From Erinaceus europaeus (lineage: Eukaryota; Chordata; Mammalia; Eulipotyphla; Erinaceidae), in assembly GCF_950295315.1 (NCBI RefSeq), contig NC_080185.1, positions 41,008,602 to 41,072,601 on the forward strand: a stretch of DNA of 64,000 nucleotides. Reading direction: 5' to 3'. The number at the start of each line of letters is the position of its first letter. Position 1 is the first letter of the stretch. The notes beneath the pieces are model-generated. The model ran no database searches and was not told the DNA's origin. It saw only the letters and a list, made by a program, of their open reading frames with translations. A program made the translations under genes and the position numbers. Positions 24,481 through 35,651 of the stretch are shown here, piece by piece.

Positions 24481-24640
24481 TGGTCCAGGAGGTGGTGCAG
24501 TGGATAAAGCAATGGACTTTTCAAGCATGAGGTCCTGAGTTCAATCCCTGGCAGCACATGTACCAGAGTGATGCCTGGTTCTTTCTCTCTCCTCTTATCT
24601 TCCCCATGAATAAACAAGTAAATTCTTTTTAAAAAGAAAA
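24481..24640 (+). mobile_element. SINE family C
   Basis: Complete copy. AGAAAATG-type words on both sides suggest the duplicated target. Confidence 0.92.
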
Positions 24641-24649
24641 GAAAATGGT

Positions 24650-24942
24650 TTTTTTTGTAATTTTATTTATTCATTTTCCCTTTTTGTTGCTCTTGTCTTT
24701 TTTAATTGTTGTTGTAGTTATTGTTGTTGTTGATGTCATCGTAGTTGGATAGGACAGAGAGAAATGGAGAGAGGAGGGGAAGACAGAGGGGGAGAGAAAG
24801 ACAGACACCTGCAGACCTGCTTCACCGCCTGTGAAGCGACTCCCCTGCAGGTGGGGAGCCGAGGGCTCGAACCGGGATCCTCACGCAGGTCCTTGTGCTT
24901 TGCACCACCTGCGCTTAACCCGCTTCGCTACTGCCCGGCTCC
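24650..24942 (-). mobile_element. SINE family A
   Basis: Near-consensus copy. The AAGAAAATG target is repeated after the GCCCGGCTCC head. Confidence 0.93.
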
Positions 24943-25117
24943 TAAGAAAATGTTTAACAGTTTTTATAAAAGTTTTTTTGTGGAACTTTTAAAATGTGAT
25001 GTATTATATAAAAGTACTGAAGACACATTAGCAAACTGATTTTTACAAACTAAGCAAATGTTTTATACTGAAATCCTTTTCAAATGTTTGACTTGTAAAA
25101 TACACATTTTTTTAAAT

Positions 25118-25408
25118 AACAGTTCTTTTTTTAAAAAAAATTAATATTTATTTCCCTTTTGTTGCCTTTTTTCTTGTTATAGTTATTGTTGTTGTTATTG
25201 ATGTCGTCATTGGATAGGACAGAGAGAAATGGAGAGAGGAGGGGAAGACAGAGGAGAGAGAAAGATAGACACCTGCAGACCTGCTTCACTGCCTGTGAAG
25301 CGATGCCCCTGCAAGTGGGTAGTCGGGGGCTCGAACCGGGACCCTTCAGCCGGCCCTTGCACTTTGCGCCAAGTGTGCTTAACCCGCTGCGCTACCACCT
25401 GATTCCCC
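25118..25408 (-). mobile_element. SINE family A
   Basis: Full reverse copy ending GCTACCACCTGATTCCCC. Confidence 0.92.
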
Positions 25409-25497
25409 AAATACTCGTTTTAGTCATTTAAAATGTATGGTTTAGTAATTGTGCACTTATCATTTTGTGCAGTCTGCAATACTCTATAGTTCCAGAA

Positions 25498-25769
25498 TAT
25501 ATTTTATTGATTGATTGATTTTAGATTCAGAAATTGAAAGTACAAGTGGGGAGAGAGGGAGTGAGAGAAACAGAGAAAGCCTGACAGCTCTTACATAATG
25601 GCAGGCTCGCCTAGGCAGAGAGAGACAGCCATGCCCATAGGAAGGAGGAGTAAAGACACCTCCAGCACTGTTTTACTACTCTTGAAGGTTCCTTGCTGCA
25701 GGCAAGGACTGGGGGCTTGAACTCGGTCCTTGTACACTATAATATGTGGACTCAACCAGGTACAGCCCC
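25498..25769 (-). mobile_element. SINE family B with extra internal segment
   Basis: An extra ~75 bp (GCCTGACAGCTCTTACATAA to GCCCATAGGAAGGAG) interrupts the purine-rich part. Its origin is not recognised. Confidence 0.75.
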
Positions 25770-25810
25770 CATTTCAGTTTTTTTTCCAGGAATTTTTTTT
25801 TTTCATCCTT

Positions 25811-26355
25811 TCTTTTTTTTTTTTTTATTTTTTATTTAAGAAAGGATTAATTAACAAAACCATAGGGTAGGAGGGGTACAACTCCACACAATTCCCACCA
25901 CCCAATCTCCATATCCCACCCCATCCCCCGATAGCTTTCCCATTCTCTATCCCTCTGGGAGCATGGACCCAGGGTCATTGTGGGTTGCAGAAGGTAGAAG
26001 GTCTGGCTTCTGTAATTGCTTCCCTGCTGAACATGGGCGTTGACTGGTCGGTCCATACTCCCAGTCTGCCTCTCTCTTTCCCTAGTAGGGTGGGTCTCTG
26101 GGGAAGCTGAGCTCCAGGACACATTGGTGGGGTCTTCAATCCAGGGAAGTCTGGCTGGCATCCTGATGACACCTGGAACCTGGTGACTGAAAAGAGAGTT
26201 AACATACAAAGCCAAACAAATTGTTGAGCAATCATGGACCCAAAGCTTGGAAAAGTGGAGAGGAAGTATTAGGGAGGTACTCACTGCAAACTCTAGTGTA
26301 CTTCTGCTTTCTTACTTTGGTGCCATACTCCAAACTCAGTCAATTTCTGCTTTGC
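25811..26355 (-). mobile_element. Long interspersed repeat L
   Basis: Copy adjacent to the L1. It has the same TACTCACTGCA junction, at about 26278, as the copy at 3 kb. Confidence 0.65.
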
Positions 26356-26552
26356 GTTTCTACTTCTTCTTTTTTTTTTTTTTACATTCCCCAGATTCCC
26401 ATTTAACAATACAACCCCCACTATTTCATTCATCATTTTTCATGGACCTGTATTCTCCCCACCCACCCACCCACCCCAGAGTCTTTTACTTTGGTGTAAT
26501 ACTCCAATTCCATTTCAGGTTCGACTTGTGTTTTCTTTTCTAATCTTGTTTT

Positions 26553-29500
26553 TCAACTTCGACCTGAGAGTGAGATCATCCCGTATTCATCCTTCTGTTT
26601 CTTACTTATTTCACTCAACATGATTTTTTCAAGGTCCATCCAAGATCGGCTGAAAACGGTGAAGTCACCATTTTTTACAGCTGAGTAGTATTCCATTGTG
26701 TATATATACCACAACTTGCTCAGCCACTCATCTGTTGTTGGACACCTGGGTTGCTTCCAGGTTTTGGCTATTACAAATTGTGCTGCCAAGAACATATGTG
26801 TACACAGATCTTTTTGGATGGATGTGTTGGGTTCCTTAGGATATATCCCCAGGAGGGGAATTGCAGGGTCATAGGGTAGGTCCATTTCTAGCCTTCTAAG
26901 AGTTCTCCAGACTGTTCTCCACAGAGGTTGGACCAATTGACATTCCCACCAGCAGTGCAGGAGGGTTCCTTTGACCCCACACCCTCTCCAGCATTTGCTG
27001 CTGTTACCTTTTCTGATGTGTGACATTCTCACAGGAGTGAAGTGATATCTCATTGTTGTCTTGATTTGCATTTCTCTGACAATCAGAGACTTGGAGCATT
27101 TTTTCATGTGTTTCTCGGCCTTTTGGATCTCTTCTGTGGTGAATATTCTGTCCAAGTCCTCCCCCCATTTTTGGATGGGGTTATTTGTTGTCTTGTTGTT
27201 GAGTCTGGTAAGCTCTTTATATATGTTGGTTATTAAACTCTTATCTGATGTATGGCATGTAAAGATCTTCTCCCATTTTGTGAGGGGTCTCTTGATTTGG
27301 GTAGTGGTTTCTTTTGCTGTGAAGAAGCTTTTTAATTTGATGTAGTCCCATAGGTTTATACTTGCCTTAGTCTTCCTTGTAATTGGATTCGTTTCATTGA
27401 AAATGTCTTTAAAATTTATGTGGAAAAAAGTTCTTCCAATATTTTCCTCTATGTATCTGATAGTTTCTGGTCTAACATCCAAGTCCTTGATCCACTTGGA
27501 ATTTACTTTTGTATTTGGTGAAATACAGTGATTCAGCTTCATTCTTCTGCATGTTTCAACCCATTGTTTCCAACACCATTTGTTGAAGAGACTCTGCTTT
27601 CCCCATGTAATAGTCTGGGCCCCTTTGTCAAAGATTAGATGTCCATAGGTGTGGGGCCTCATTTCTGGGCTCTCAATTCTATTCCACTGGTCAGTGTGTC
27701 TGTTCATGTTCCAGTACCAAGCAGTTTTGATGACAATGGCCCTATAATATAGTTTGAGATCTGGCAGTGTGATGCCTCCGGTTTTGTTCTTTTTTCTCAA
27801 GATTGTTTTGGCAATTCTATGTCTTTTCTGGTTCCAGATAAACATTTGTAGCATTTGTTCTATTCTCCTAAAAAATGTGCTTGGGATCATGATGGGGATA
27901 GCATTAAATTTGTAGATGGCTCTGGGTAATATATTCATTTTGATGATGTTAATTCTTCCAACCCATGAGCATGGAATATCTTTCCACTTCTTTGTGTCTT
28001 TTTCAATTTCTTTGAGTAGTGACTCATAATTTTCAGTATACAAGTCTTTCACTTCTTTGGTTAGGTTTATTCCTAGATATTTTATTGTTTTTGTTGCTAT
28101 AGAAAAAGGAACTGATTTCTGGATTTCAATTTCTTCTAACTTAGTGTTTGCACAGAGGAATGCCACTGACTTTTGAATGTTAATTTTATAGCCTGACACA
28201 TTACTGTATTGCCTGATGATTTCCAAAAGCTTCTTGCTAGATTCCTTAGGTTTTTCCATGTATACTATCATGTCATCTGCAAATAAGGAGAGTTTGACTT
28301 CTTCTCTTCCAATCTGTATGCCTTTAATTCCTTGCTCCTGCCTGATTGCTATGGCAAGAGCTTCCAACACTATGTTGAATAGTAATGGTGATAGTGGGCA
28401 GTCCTGTCTAGTACCTGATCTGAGGGGAAATGCTTCCAGTTTTTCACCATTGAGTATGATGTTGGCTGTAGGTTTGCTATATATAGACTCCACTATCTTC
28501 AGGAATTTTCCATCTATTCCTATTTTTTGTAGTGTTTTGATCATAAAGGGATGTTGTATTTTGTCAAAGGCTTTCTCTGCATCTATTGATATGACCATGT
28601 GGTTTTTGGTCTTGCTTTTGTTGATGTGGTGGATCACATTGATTGATTTATGTATATTAAACCAACCTTGCATGCCTGGGATAAACCCCACTTGGTCATG
28701 ATGAACAATTTTTTTGATATACTGCTGTATCCGGTTGGCTAGAATTTTGTTCAATATTTTCGCATCTATGTTCATCAGAGATATTGGTCTGTAGTTTTCT
28801 TTTTTGGTTGTGTCCCTGTCTGCTTTTGGTATCAGGGTGATGTTGGCTTCATAGAAGCTGGCAGGGAGTATTCCAGTGTCTTCAATCTTCTGGAAGACTT
28901 TTAAAAGTAGACATATTAGTTCTTCTTTGAAAGTTTTGTAGAATTCATTTGTAAAACCATCTGGTCCAGGACTTTTATTTTTGGGAAGATTTTTGATAAC
29001 TGTTTCAATTTCATTAGCTGTGATGGGCCTGTTCATGTTATCCACTTCCTCTTTACTTAGTTTTGGAAGTTGGTAGGTATCTAGGAAATCATTCATTTCT
29101 TCCAGGTTCTCTAGCTTGGTGGCATATAGTTGTTCATAGAAGCCTCGCATGATATGTTGAATTTCTGCAGTGTCTGTTGTGATTTCTCCTCTTTCATTTA
29201 CTATCCGATTTATTTGGGTCTTCTCCCTTTTTTGTTTTGTGAGTCTGGCTAAAGGTTTGTCAATTTTGTTTACTCTTTCGAAGAACCAACATTTACTTTC
29301 ATTGATCTTTTGTATGGTTTTCCTCTTCTCAATGTTATTTATTTCTGCCCTAACTTTAGTAATTTCTGTCCTTCTGGTTGCTTTAGGGTTCCTTTGTTGT
29401 TCTTCTTCTAGGTCTTTAAGATGTGCAATCAGGCTGCTAATTTGTGCCTTTTCTTGTTTCCTAATGTGTGCTTGTATAGCTATGAACTTCCCTCTTAGGA

Positions 29501-30377
29501 CTGCTTTAGCTGTGTCCCAAATATTTTGATAGCTTGTGTCTTCATTTTCATTGAACTCTCGAAACATTTTGATTTCTTCCTTGATTTCCTCTTTGACCCA
29601 GAAGTTGTTAAGAAGTGTACTGTTTAGGTTCCACATTTTGGCACTGTTACTAATCTTTTGTTGATTGTTAAGTGTTAGTTTAATTCCACTGTGGTCTGAG
29701 AAGATGCTTGGGATGATTTCAGTGCTCTTGAATAGGCTGATGCTGTCTTTGTGGCCTAACATATGGTCTATCCTTGAGAATGATCCATGTGGATTTGAGT
29801 AAAATGTGTATTCCAGTTTCTTGGGATGAATGACTCTGAAAATGTCCAATAGTTCTAGTTTATCTATCTCTTCATTTAGCTCCCTTATGTCTTTACTGAT
29901 TTTCTTCCTGGATGATCTGTCAAGTTGAGATAGTGGGGTGTTGAAGTCCCCTACTATGATTGTGTTACTGTTAATATATTGCTGTAGCTCTTTCAGTAGA
30001 AGTTTGATGTATTTAGATGGCTTCTCATTGGGTGCATAGATATTAATAATTGTTAAGTCCTCTTGATTGACTGATCCTCTGAGCATTAAGTAGTGTCCAT
30101 TCCTATCTTTTTTAATCTTATCTATTTTAAAGTCTATCATGTCAGATATGAGAATAGCTGTTCCTGCCCTTTTTTGTGGGCCATTGGCTTGAATGATGGT
30201 TTTCTATCCTTTCACTTTAAGTCTGTGTTTGTCTTGTTGCATTAGGTGAGTTTCCTGTAGACAACATATTGTTGGGTTGTGTTTTCTGATCCATCTTCCT
30301 ACTCTGTGTCTTTTAATAGGTGAATTCAGGCCATTCACATTTATTGATATCAAAGATTGAAGATATTTTAACGCCAT
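26553..30377 (-). pseudogene. L1 ORF2 (endonuclease-reverse transcriptase), one nonsense codon
   Basis: From ATG at 30377 the frame has 1274 codons to the stop at 26553, the normal L1 ORF2 length, broken only by TAG at 30206-30204 (codon 58). The endonuclease residues are in place: NVNGLN near the start, QETH at about 41-44, GDFN, RIDHM and SDHSG. The reverse transcriptase has FADDM, and the C-terminal region contains a Cys/His cluster (CWRGCG, HCWWEC). ORF2 normally nicks target DNA and copies L1 RNA. The stop would remove nearly all of it, although downstream Met codons leave 1195 codons open from 30140. TAG probably arose from a Trp TGG codon by one transition. Confidence 0.93.
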
Positions 30378-30433
30378 TCTTGTAGAGTTTTAGAGTGTTT
30401 TGATATATGTTCTATTCGTGGTAGTCTGGTTGT

Positions 30434-31408
30434 TTATAGGAAACCTTTCAGAACTTCTTTCAAGGCAGGCTTGGTGATGGTTGCTTCCTTCAACTGTTGC
30501 TTGTCTGAGAAGGTTTTGATGCTTCCATCTAGTCTGAATGACAATCTAGCAGGATATAGTATTCTTGGCTGAAAGCCTTTCTCATTGAGCACTCGATAGA
30601 TATCTTGCCATTCTCTTCTGGCCTGTAGTGTTTGTATGGAGAAGTCTGCTGCTAATCTTATGGGTTTTCCTTTGTAGGTGACTCTTTGTTTTTCTCTTGC
30701 AGCCTTGAGGATCCTTTCTTTATCCTTATTCCTTTCCAATCTAAGTATGACATGTCTTGGTGTCTTTAGGTCTGGGTTAATTCTGTTTGGGACCCTCTGG
30801 GCTTCTTGAATCTTTATGTCTTTGGTGTTGTCTAGACTAGAGAAATTTTCAGCTATTATGGCCTGGATAATGCTTTCTTCCTCTCCTTCTCTTTCTTCCT
30901 CTGGTAAGCCAATAATGCGTATATTGTTTCTTTTGAAGTCATCCCATAGGACTCTGTTGTTGTTTTCAGCATCTCTTAATCTCTTTTTGAGGTCTTTTAC
31001 TTCTTCTTTAGTTGTCTCTAATTCATCCTCAATCTTGCTAATTCTGTCTTCAGCCTCATTGATTCTATTCTCTCTGCCCTCTACTGCTTTCTGGAGTTCA
31101 TCTATTTTGTTGCCCTGCTCTGATACTGTTTTAGCTTGTTCAGCTAGTTGCCTTCTTAGCTCAGCAATTTCAGCTTTCAGCTCTCTAATAACCATGAGAT
31201 TATTAGAATTTTCTTCCATATTTTCATTTGTTGTTCCTGCAGTTCTGATTACAATTTTTTCAAATTCTTTACTCACTCCTGTTATTATTTCCTTAGCTAA
31301 TGTTTGGATGTTGAACTCGTTGTTTTGTGCTTCGCCCTCTGGAGGAATTTTAGCTGGACTCTTGTCCTGGTTCGAGTCTCCAATATTTTTTCTTGTTGTT
31401 TTAACCAT
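30434..31408 (-). CDS. L1 ORF1 RNA-binding protein, intact
   Basis: 324 codons, close to the usual ORF1p length. Residues about 60-150 form a coiled coil (ELKAEIAELRRQL, ENRINEAEDRISKIEDELE), the trimerisation segment. Next comes the RRM-type domain (RRNNIRIIGLPEEE-like region, here KRNNIRIIGLPEE), then a C-terminal domain (RHVILRL, RLSFRLDG). ORF1p coats L1 RNA and acts as a nucleic-acid chaperone. No frameshift or stop. Spacing to ORF2 is 56 bp, as in other mammalian L1s. Confidence 0.95.
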   Translation of the reverse strand: MVKTTRKNIGDSNQDKSPAKIPPEGEAQNNEFNIQTLAKEIITGVSKEFEKIVIRTAGTTNENMEENSNNLMVIRELKAEIAELRRQLAEQAKTVSEQGNKIDELQKAVEGRENRINEAEDRISKIEDELETTKEEVKDLKKRLRDAENNNRVLWDDFKRNNIRIIGLPEEEREGEEESIIQAIIAENFSSLDNTKDIKIQEAQRVPNRINPDLKTPRHVILRLERNKDKERILKAAREKQRVTYKGKPIRLAADFSIQTLQARREWQDIYRVLNEKGFQPRILYPARLSFRLDGSIKTFSDKQQLKEATITKPALKEVLKGFL

Positions 31409-32054
31409 TTTATATAAGTTAACAGTTTTTTCAATCCCTGAGTTGGAGTTCAGTGGTGTAAAAGCCTTTTTTTTTTTTCCCTGTAGGCTATGGTAGCCTG
31501 AGGGCTTTTAAACTATCAATAGGCTTCTTGGCTTAATCACTGACTCCTGACCAAGAGATAAAGCAGGGTGTGGCAGAGATAATCCAGTGGTTATGCAAAG
31601 AGACTTTCACAGCCCTTCAGCTATGCCACCGAGGTATAGGTCTTCTCCTGAGTTTCCCGGTTAGATCTCTGTGCCCTGGTGTCCCTCCCTTTTGCTGCTC
31701 CAGATTCTGAGGGTAGTAGCAATGGAGACTCAGAGTTGTACTTGGTGAGTCTCTGGGGAGTCCTTTCCTCCCTTCAGCTGTCCCCTTGTTGGTGGAGCAG
31801 ACTGGAGGTGGTGTCTCCACTGACAAACTGTCGAACTGTTAGCAGTCACTTAATCTCTCCTTAGGCCCCTCTCTCCTCTCTGTCACCAGCCACGCGTGTT
31901 TGTACTCACGGGTGATTTACTGGGTTTCTGTGGTCATTCTAGTCCTGTCTTGTTTCGGTCCGGGTGGTCTCCTTTGGTATTCCTAGTTGATCCGGGAGAG
32001 GAGAGGAGAGGAGAGAAATCGATCTGCTGCTCGTAGCTCCGCCTCCGGAAGTCG
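31409..32054 (-). promoter_or_regulatory. L1 5' UTR with internal promoter (inferred)
   Basis: About 640 bp upstream of ORF1, more CpG-rich than the surroundings. The inferred start region carries a (GGAGA)n-like run (31992-32016 on the plus strand) and TCGATC, near GGAGGCGGAGC on the element strand. L1 5' UTRs normally hold a sense pol II promoter; that function is inferred here. Confidence 0.65.
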
Positions 32055-32145
32055 AATCAATATATTTGAATTTTAAGATCAGTTTTTCTATTTTCTCCCT
32101 GCCCAACCCCCCAAAGGCACTGAAATTTGATTTCATTTTATTTTA

Positions 32146-32705
32146 GGGGCCAGGCAGTGGTTAAGCGCACACAATATAGTGCTCAAGAACTCAGGTTCAA
32201 GTCCCTGGTTCCCACCGGTAGGAAAGCTTTGTAAATGGTGCAGCAAAGCTGCAGGTTTCTCTCTCTCTCTTTTTTTTTTCCTCCTCCAGGGTTATTGCTG
32301 GGCTGGGTGCCTGCACCATGAATCCACCGCTCCTGGAGGCCATTTTTCCCCCTTTTGTTGCCCTTGTTGTTGTAGCCTTGTTGTGGTTATTATTATTGCC
32401 ATTGTTGATGTTGTTCGTTGTTGGATAGGACAGAAAGAAATGGAGAGAGGAAGGGAAGACAGGGCGAGAGAAAGACACCTGCAAACCTGCTTCACCGCCT
32501 ATGAAGCAACTCCCCTGCAGCTGGGAGCCGGAGGCTCGAACCAGAATCCTTACACAGGTCCTTGCACTTTGCAGCCACATGCTCTTAACCCACTGCACCA
32601 CCACCCGACCCCCGTAGGTTTCTCTCTTATCTCTCTCTCTCTCCCTTTCATTGCTCAGTTTCTCTCCGTCTCTATCCAATAATAAATAAATTGAATATTT
32701 TATTC
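32146..32705 (+). mobile_element. SINE family B split by an A copy
   Basis: Pieces 32146-32267 and 32614-32705. The target G.AGGTTTCTCTCT is repeated at both joins. Confidence 0.9.
32268..32613 (-). mobile_element. SINE family A, long form, nested in B
   Basis: Complete reverse copy beginning CTCCTCCAGGGTTATTGCTG. Confidence 0.93.
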
Positions 32706-32765
32706 TTTGTCGTGACTGGGGCTACACAGCTCTGGGCTGACCTTTTCTCATAGAAAGCAAGAGAG

Positions 32766-32915
32766 GGAGCCTGGAGAAATAGCTCACTGGGATAGTGCTC
32801 TGATTTAGCATATGTGCAACCCAAGTTCAATCCCAGCTACCACTGCACTGAAGGAAGCTTTGGTGCTTTGGTCTTTTTCAATTTCTCTGACTCTCCGCCT
32901 AAAAAAAAAAAAAAA
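32766..32915 (+). mobile_element. Older SINE, family E
   Basis: CCTGGAGAAATAGCTCACTG head, CCCAAGTTCAATCCCAGCTA B box, TTTCAATTTCTCTGACTCTC and an A-tail. Clearest E copy in the window. Confidence 0.7.
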
Positions 32916-32916
32916 A

Positions 32917-33058
32917 GAGAGTGGGAGGTGGCACCGTAGATAAAGCATTGGACTCTCAACCATGAGGTACCAAGTTCAATTCCCGGCAGCACACATACCA
33001 AAGTGATATCTGGCTCTTTCTCTCTCTACACCTACCATTCTTAATAAATAAATAAATA
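32917..33058 (+). mobile_element. SINE family C
   Basis: Head has lost GGTCC. The remainder is full length and ends AATAAATAAATAAATAG. Confidence 0.9.
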
Positions 33059-33212
33059 GGGGGCTAGGTGGTAGCACAGTAGGTTAAGTATACATGGTGC
33101 AAAGCACAAGGACCAGAGTAAGGATCCTGGTTCAAACTCCCGGCTACCCACCTGCAGGGGGGGGGGGTTGCTTTACAGGCTGTGAAACAAGTCTGCAGGT
33201 GTCTTTCTTTCT
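33059..33212 (+). mobile_element. SINE family A, interrupted
   Basis: Head to pyrimidine tract only. The tail side is displaced by the reverse A copy that follows. A run of nine or more G at about 33160. Confidence 0.85.
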
Positions 33213-33483
33213 TTTGTATATTTATTTATTCCCTTTTGTTGCCCTTGTTGTTTTACTGTTATAGTTATTATTGTTGTCGTCATTATTCGACAAGACAGAG
33301 AGAATAGAGAGAGGAGGGGAAGACAGAGAGGGGGAAGAGAAAGAGAGACACCTGCAGACCTGCTTCACCGCTTGTGAAGCAACCCCCTGCAGGTGGGGAG
33401 CCAGGGCTCGAACCTGGATCCTTATGCCAGTCCTTGTGCTTTGCACCACTTGCGCTTAACCCACTGTGCTACTGCCGACTCCC
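33213..33483 (-). mobile_element. SINE family A
   Basis: Inserted into the pyrimidine tract of the forward A copy, forming an inverted A/A pair that could fold into a hairpin in RNA. Confidence 0.93.
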
Positions 33484-33497
33484 CTTCCTCTCTCTTT

Positions 33498-33697
33498 TTT
33501 TTTAATTATATATATTTTATTTATTTATTAGATAGAGACAGAGAGAAATTAAGGGGGAGATAGAGAGGGAAAGAGACAGAGAGACACCTGAAGCCCTGTT
33601 TCACCACTTGTGAAGCTTCCCCCCTGTAGGTGAGGTCCAGGGCCTTGAACCCGAGACTTTGTGAGCGCTTAACCAGGTGCACCACCACCTGATCCCT
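33498..33697 (-). mobile_element. SINE family B
   Basis: Reverse copy lacking the GTAATGTGTG segment (CTTTGTGAGCGCTTAACC). Confidence 0.88.
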
Positions 33698-33752
33698 GAG
33701 GACCTCATTCTTGAGAGTCCAATTCTTTATCCACTGTGCTACCTCAAGGACC
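33698..33752 (-). mobile_element. SINE family C head fragment
   Basis: Reverse head half only (GAGGACCTCATTCTTGAGAG to CTACCTCAAGGACCC). Confidence 0.8.
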
Positions 33753-33754
33753 CA

Positions 33755-33972
33755 CTCAAGGATCTGAGTTTGAGCCCCCAGCATGAGCAGTGAAGCAAGT
33801 CTGTAGATATCTTTCTCTCACCCTCTCTATCTCCCCCTCCCCTTTCTGTCCTATCCAATAAAATGGAATAAAACTTTTAAAGAGGGGGTGGATGGGAATG
33901 GCTGCCAGGAGCAGTGGATTTGTAGTGCCAGCACAGAGCTTCAGTGATAGCACTGGAAGGGAAAAAAAAAAA
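33755..33972 (+). mobile_element. Long-form SINE (A/B), head missing
   Basis: Begins near the B box. Ends GGCTGCCAGGAGCAGTGGAT ... ACTGGAAGGG with an A-tail. Confidence 0.75.
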
Positions 33973-34080
33973 GCCTTTCATGCCTGAGGCTCTAAAATCC
34001 CAGGTTCAATTCCTTATACCACCATAAGATAGAGCTGAGCAGTGAGTGCTCTGGCAAAAAATAAAAAAATAAAAATACAA
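33972..34080 (+). mobile_element. SINE family D, 5'-truncated
   Basis: Starts at CATGCCTGAGGCTC. A box absent. Confidence 0.85.
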
Positions 34081-34362
34081 CAAACTAGTATGAATTAATA
34101 CTAACTCAGCTTCAAGACGATATTAAGAAAAAAAAAACTTGCTCCTACAGACCTCTACCACTCCTTTCTTTAGTTATTGTTAAAAGTGGCATCTTTATAG
34201 ATATTGTTTGGTAGAGCTTAAGCTTTGAGGTGGTGACCTTTGTTTTGTCCCTTGTTCCATCTGGGTTCCTAAGACCAATCTCTAGCTACAGTAGGTATAC
34301 TTAGTTTCAGTCCTTCTCTCAAAATCTACAAAAACTCTTTCTTCTGATAAAATGACATTTTA

Positions 34363-34500
34363 AGGGCAAGGGAGATAACATAATGGTTATGTAAGGAACT
34401 CTCATGCCTGAGCCTCTAAAGTCCCAGGTTCAACCCCCTGCACCACCATAAATCAGAGCTGAGCACTGCTCTGGTTGAAAGGAGAGAGAGAGAGATGGAG
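34363..34500 (+). mobile_element. SINE family D
   Basis: Full copy whose tail has become (GA)n. Confidence 0.9.
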
Positions 34501-34547
34501 AAAGAGAGAGAGGGACTTTTCACATTCTATGAATTAGGAGCTGGCAT

Positions 34548-34749
34548 ATTTTTTTTTAATTTTTTATCTTTATTTGTTGGATAGAAACTGTCATAAAGTG
34601 AGAGGAAGGGGGTGACAGAGAGGGAGAGAGACAGAGAGACACCTGCAGCCCTGCTTCACCACTTGTGAAGCTTTGCCCCTGCAAGTGGGGACCGGGGGCT
34701 TGAACCTGGGTCCTTGTGCACTGTAACATGTGCGTTCAGCCAGGTGCCC
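34548..34749 (-). mobile_element. SINE family B
   Basis: Target AGGAGCTGGCAT before it recurs as AGGAGCTGACAT after it. Confidence 0.92.
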
Positions 34750-34914
34750 AGGAGCTGACATCTTTTATTTAACTTACTACAGTAGGTGATAAATGTATGC
34801 TGAATAAAGGAATAACTTATTTTTTCCATAAGGGATAAATTAATGTAGGTACTCGAAATTTTCCCCTGGCATTTTAGAGGTATTTCCTCAGTTTCTTTCT
34901 TGAGAAATTGATTT

Positions 34915-34946
34915 GGGGGCCAGAGGGGACAACATAATGGTTATGA
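34915..34946 (+). mobile_element. SINE family D head fragment
   Basis: Only the first ~32 bp (GGGCCAGAGGGGACAACATA). Like the A head at 19974, but without clear duplications. Confidence 0.6.
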
Positions 34947-35008
34947 ATACAATATGTCACCATTTTTTTAAGATCCATTTGTTTTTGGTATTCAAAAAAA
35001 ATTATCTT

Positions 35009-35134
35009 TGGGCCAGGAGAGATAGCATGATTATTATTCAGAGACTCTCATGCCTGAGTCTTCAAAGTCCCAGGTTCAATCACCTACACCACCATAAGCC
35101 AGAGCTCAGACGTGCTCTGGTTTTAAAAAAAAAA
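35009..35134 (+). mobile_element. SINE family D
   Basis: Complete copy with an A-tail, directly followed by another D. Confidence 0.9.
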
Positions 35135-35139
35135 GTTAA

Positions 35140-35320
35140 AAGGGCTGGGTAGACAGCTTAGTGGTTCTGCAAAAGACTTCATGCCAGAAGCTCCAAGGTC
35201 TCAGATTCAATTCTCAGCACCACTATAAGCCAGAGCTGAACAGTTCTGGTATTTCTCTCTGTATTTCTCTGTATCTCTCTGTCATTAAAATAAAACATTA
35301 AAAATAATTTTAAAATAAAG
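35140..35320 (+). mobile_element. SINE family D, variant tail
   Basis: Head GGGCTGGGTAGACAGCTTAG. Extra TCTCTCTGTATTTCTCTGTA tail before ATTAAAATAAAAC, like the D copies at 52.7 and 63.8 kb. May be an older D subtype. Confidence 0.82.
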
Positions 35321-35324
35321 TATG

Positions 35325-35645
35325 GAAGTTGGGCGGTAGCGCAGCAGGTTAAGCGCACGTGGCGCGAAGCTCAAGGACCCGCATCAGGATCCCGGTTTGA
35401 GCTCCCGGCTCCCCACCTGCGAGGGGAGTTGCTTCAGAGGCAGTGAAGCAGGTCTGCAGGTGTCTTATCTTTCTCTCTCCCTCTCTGTCTTACCCTCCTC
35501 TCTCCATTTCTCTGTCCTACCTAACAGTGACAACATCAATAACAATAATAATAATAATAACTACAACAATAAAACAAGGGCAACAAAAGGGAAAATGAAT
35601 AAATAAAATATAAATAATAAATAAATAAATAAATAAAATAAAGTA
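35325..35645 (+). mobile_element. SINE family A
   Basis: Tail expanded to (AAT)n and (AAAT)n. AAAATAAAGTAT occurs on both sides as the likely target. Confidence 0.92.
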
Positions 35646-35651
35646 TAATTT

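Larger units (their letters stand above)
26368..32054 (-). mobile_element. Near-full-length LINE-1
   Basis: In element order: 5' UTR (about 32054-31409), ORF1 (31408-30434), a 56-bp spacer, ORF2 (30377-26553), a short 3' UTR (26552-26384) and an A-tail (read as T, about 26368-26383). ORF1 is open and ORF2 has one stop, so the copy is young. The 3' UTR lacks the last ~70 bp, including AATAAA, seen in the copy at 58.2 kb. No convincing target duplication was found, so the exact 5' edge is uncertain. Confidence 0.95.

Noticed and set aside
28216..28701. Plus-strand frames of 119-226 codons at 28.2, 29.2 and 30.8 kb
   Set aside because: They lie opposite the L1 ORF1 and ORF2 coding strands and are shadow frames.
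26553..30140. Treating the 1195-codon frame as an intact ORF2 starting at 30140
   Set aside because: The usual ORF2 start with the endonuclease N-terminus is at 30377, in the same frame and separated by a TAG. The later Met is only the first one after the stop.
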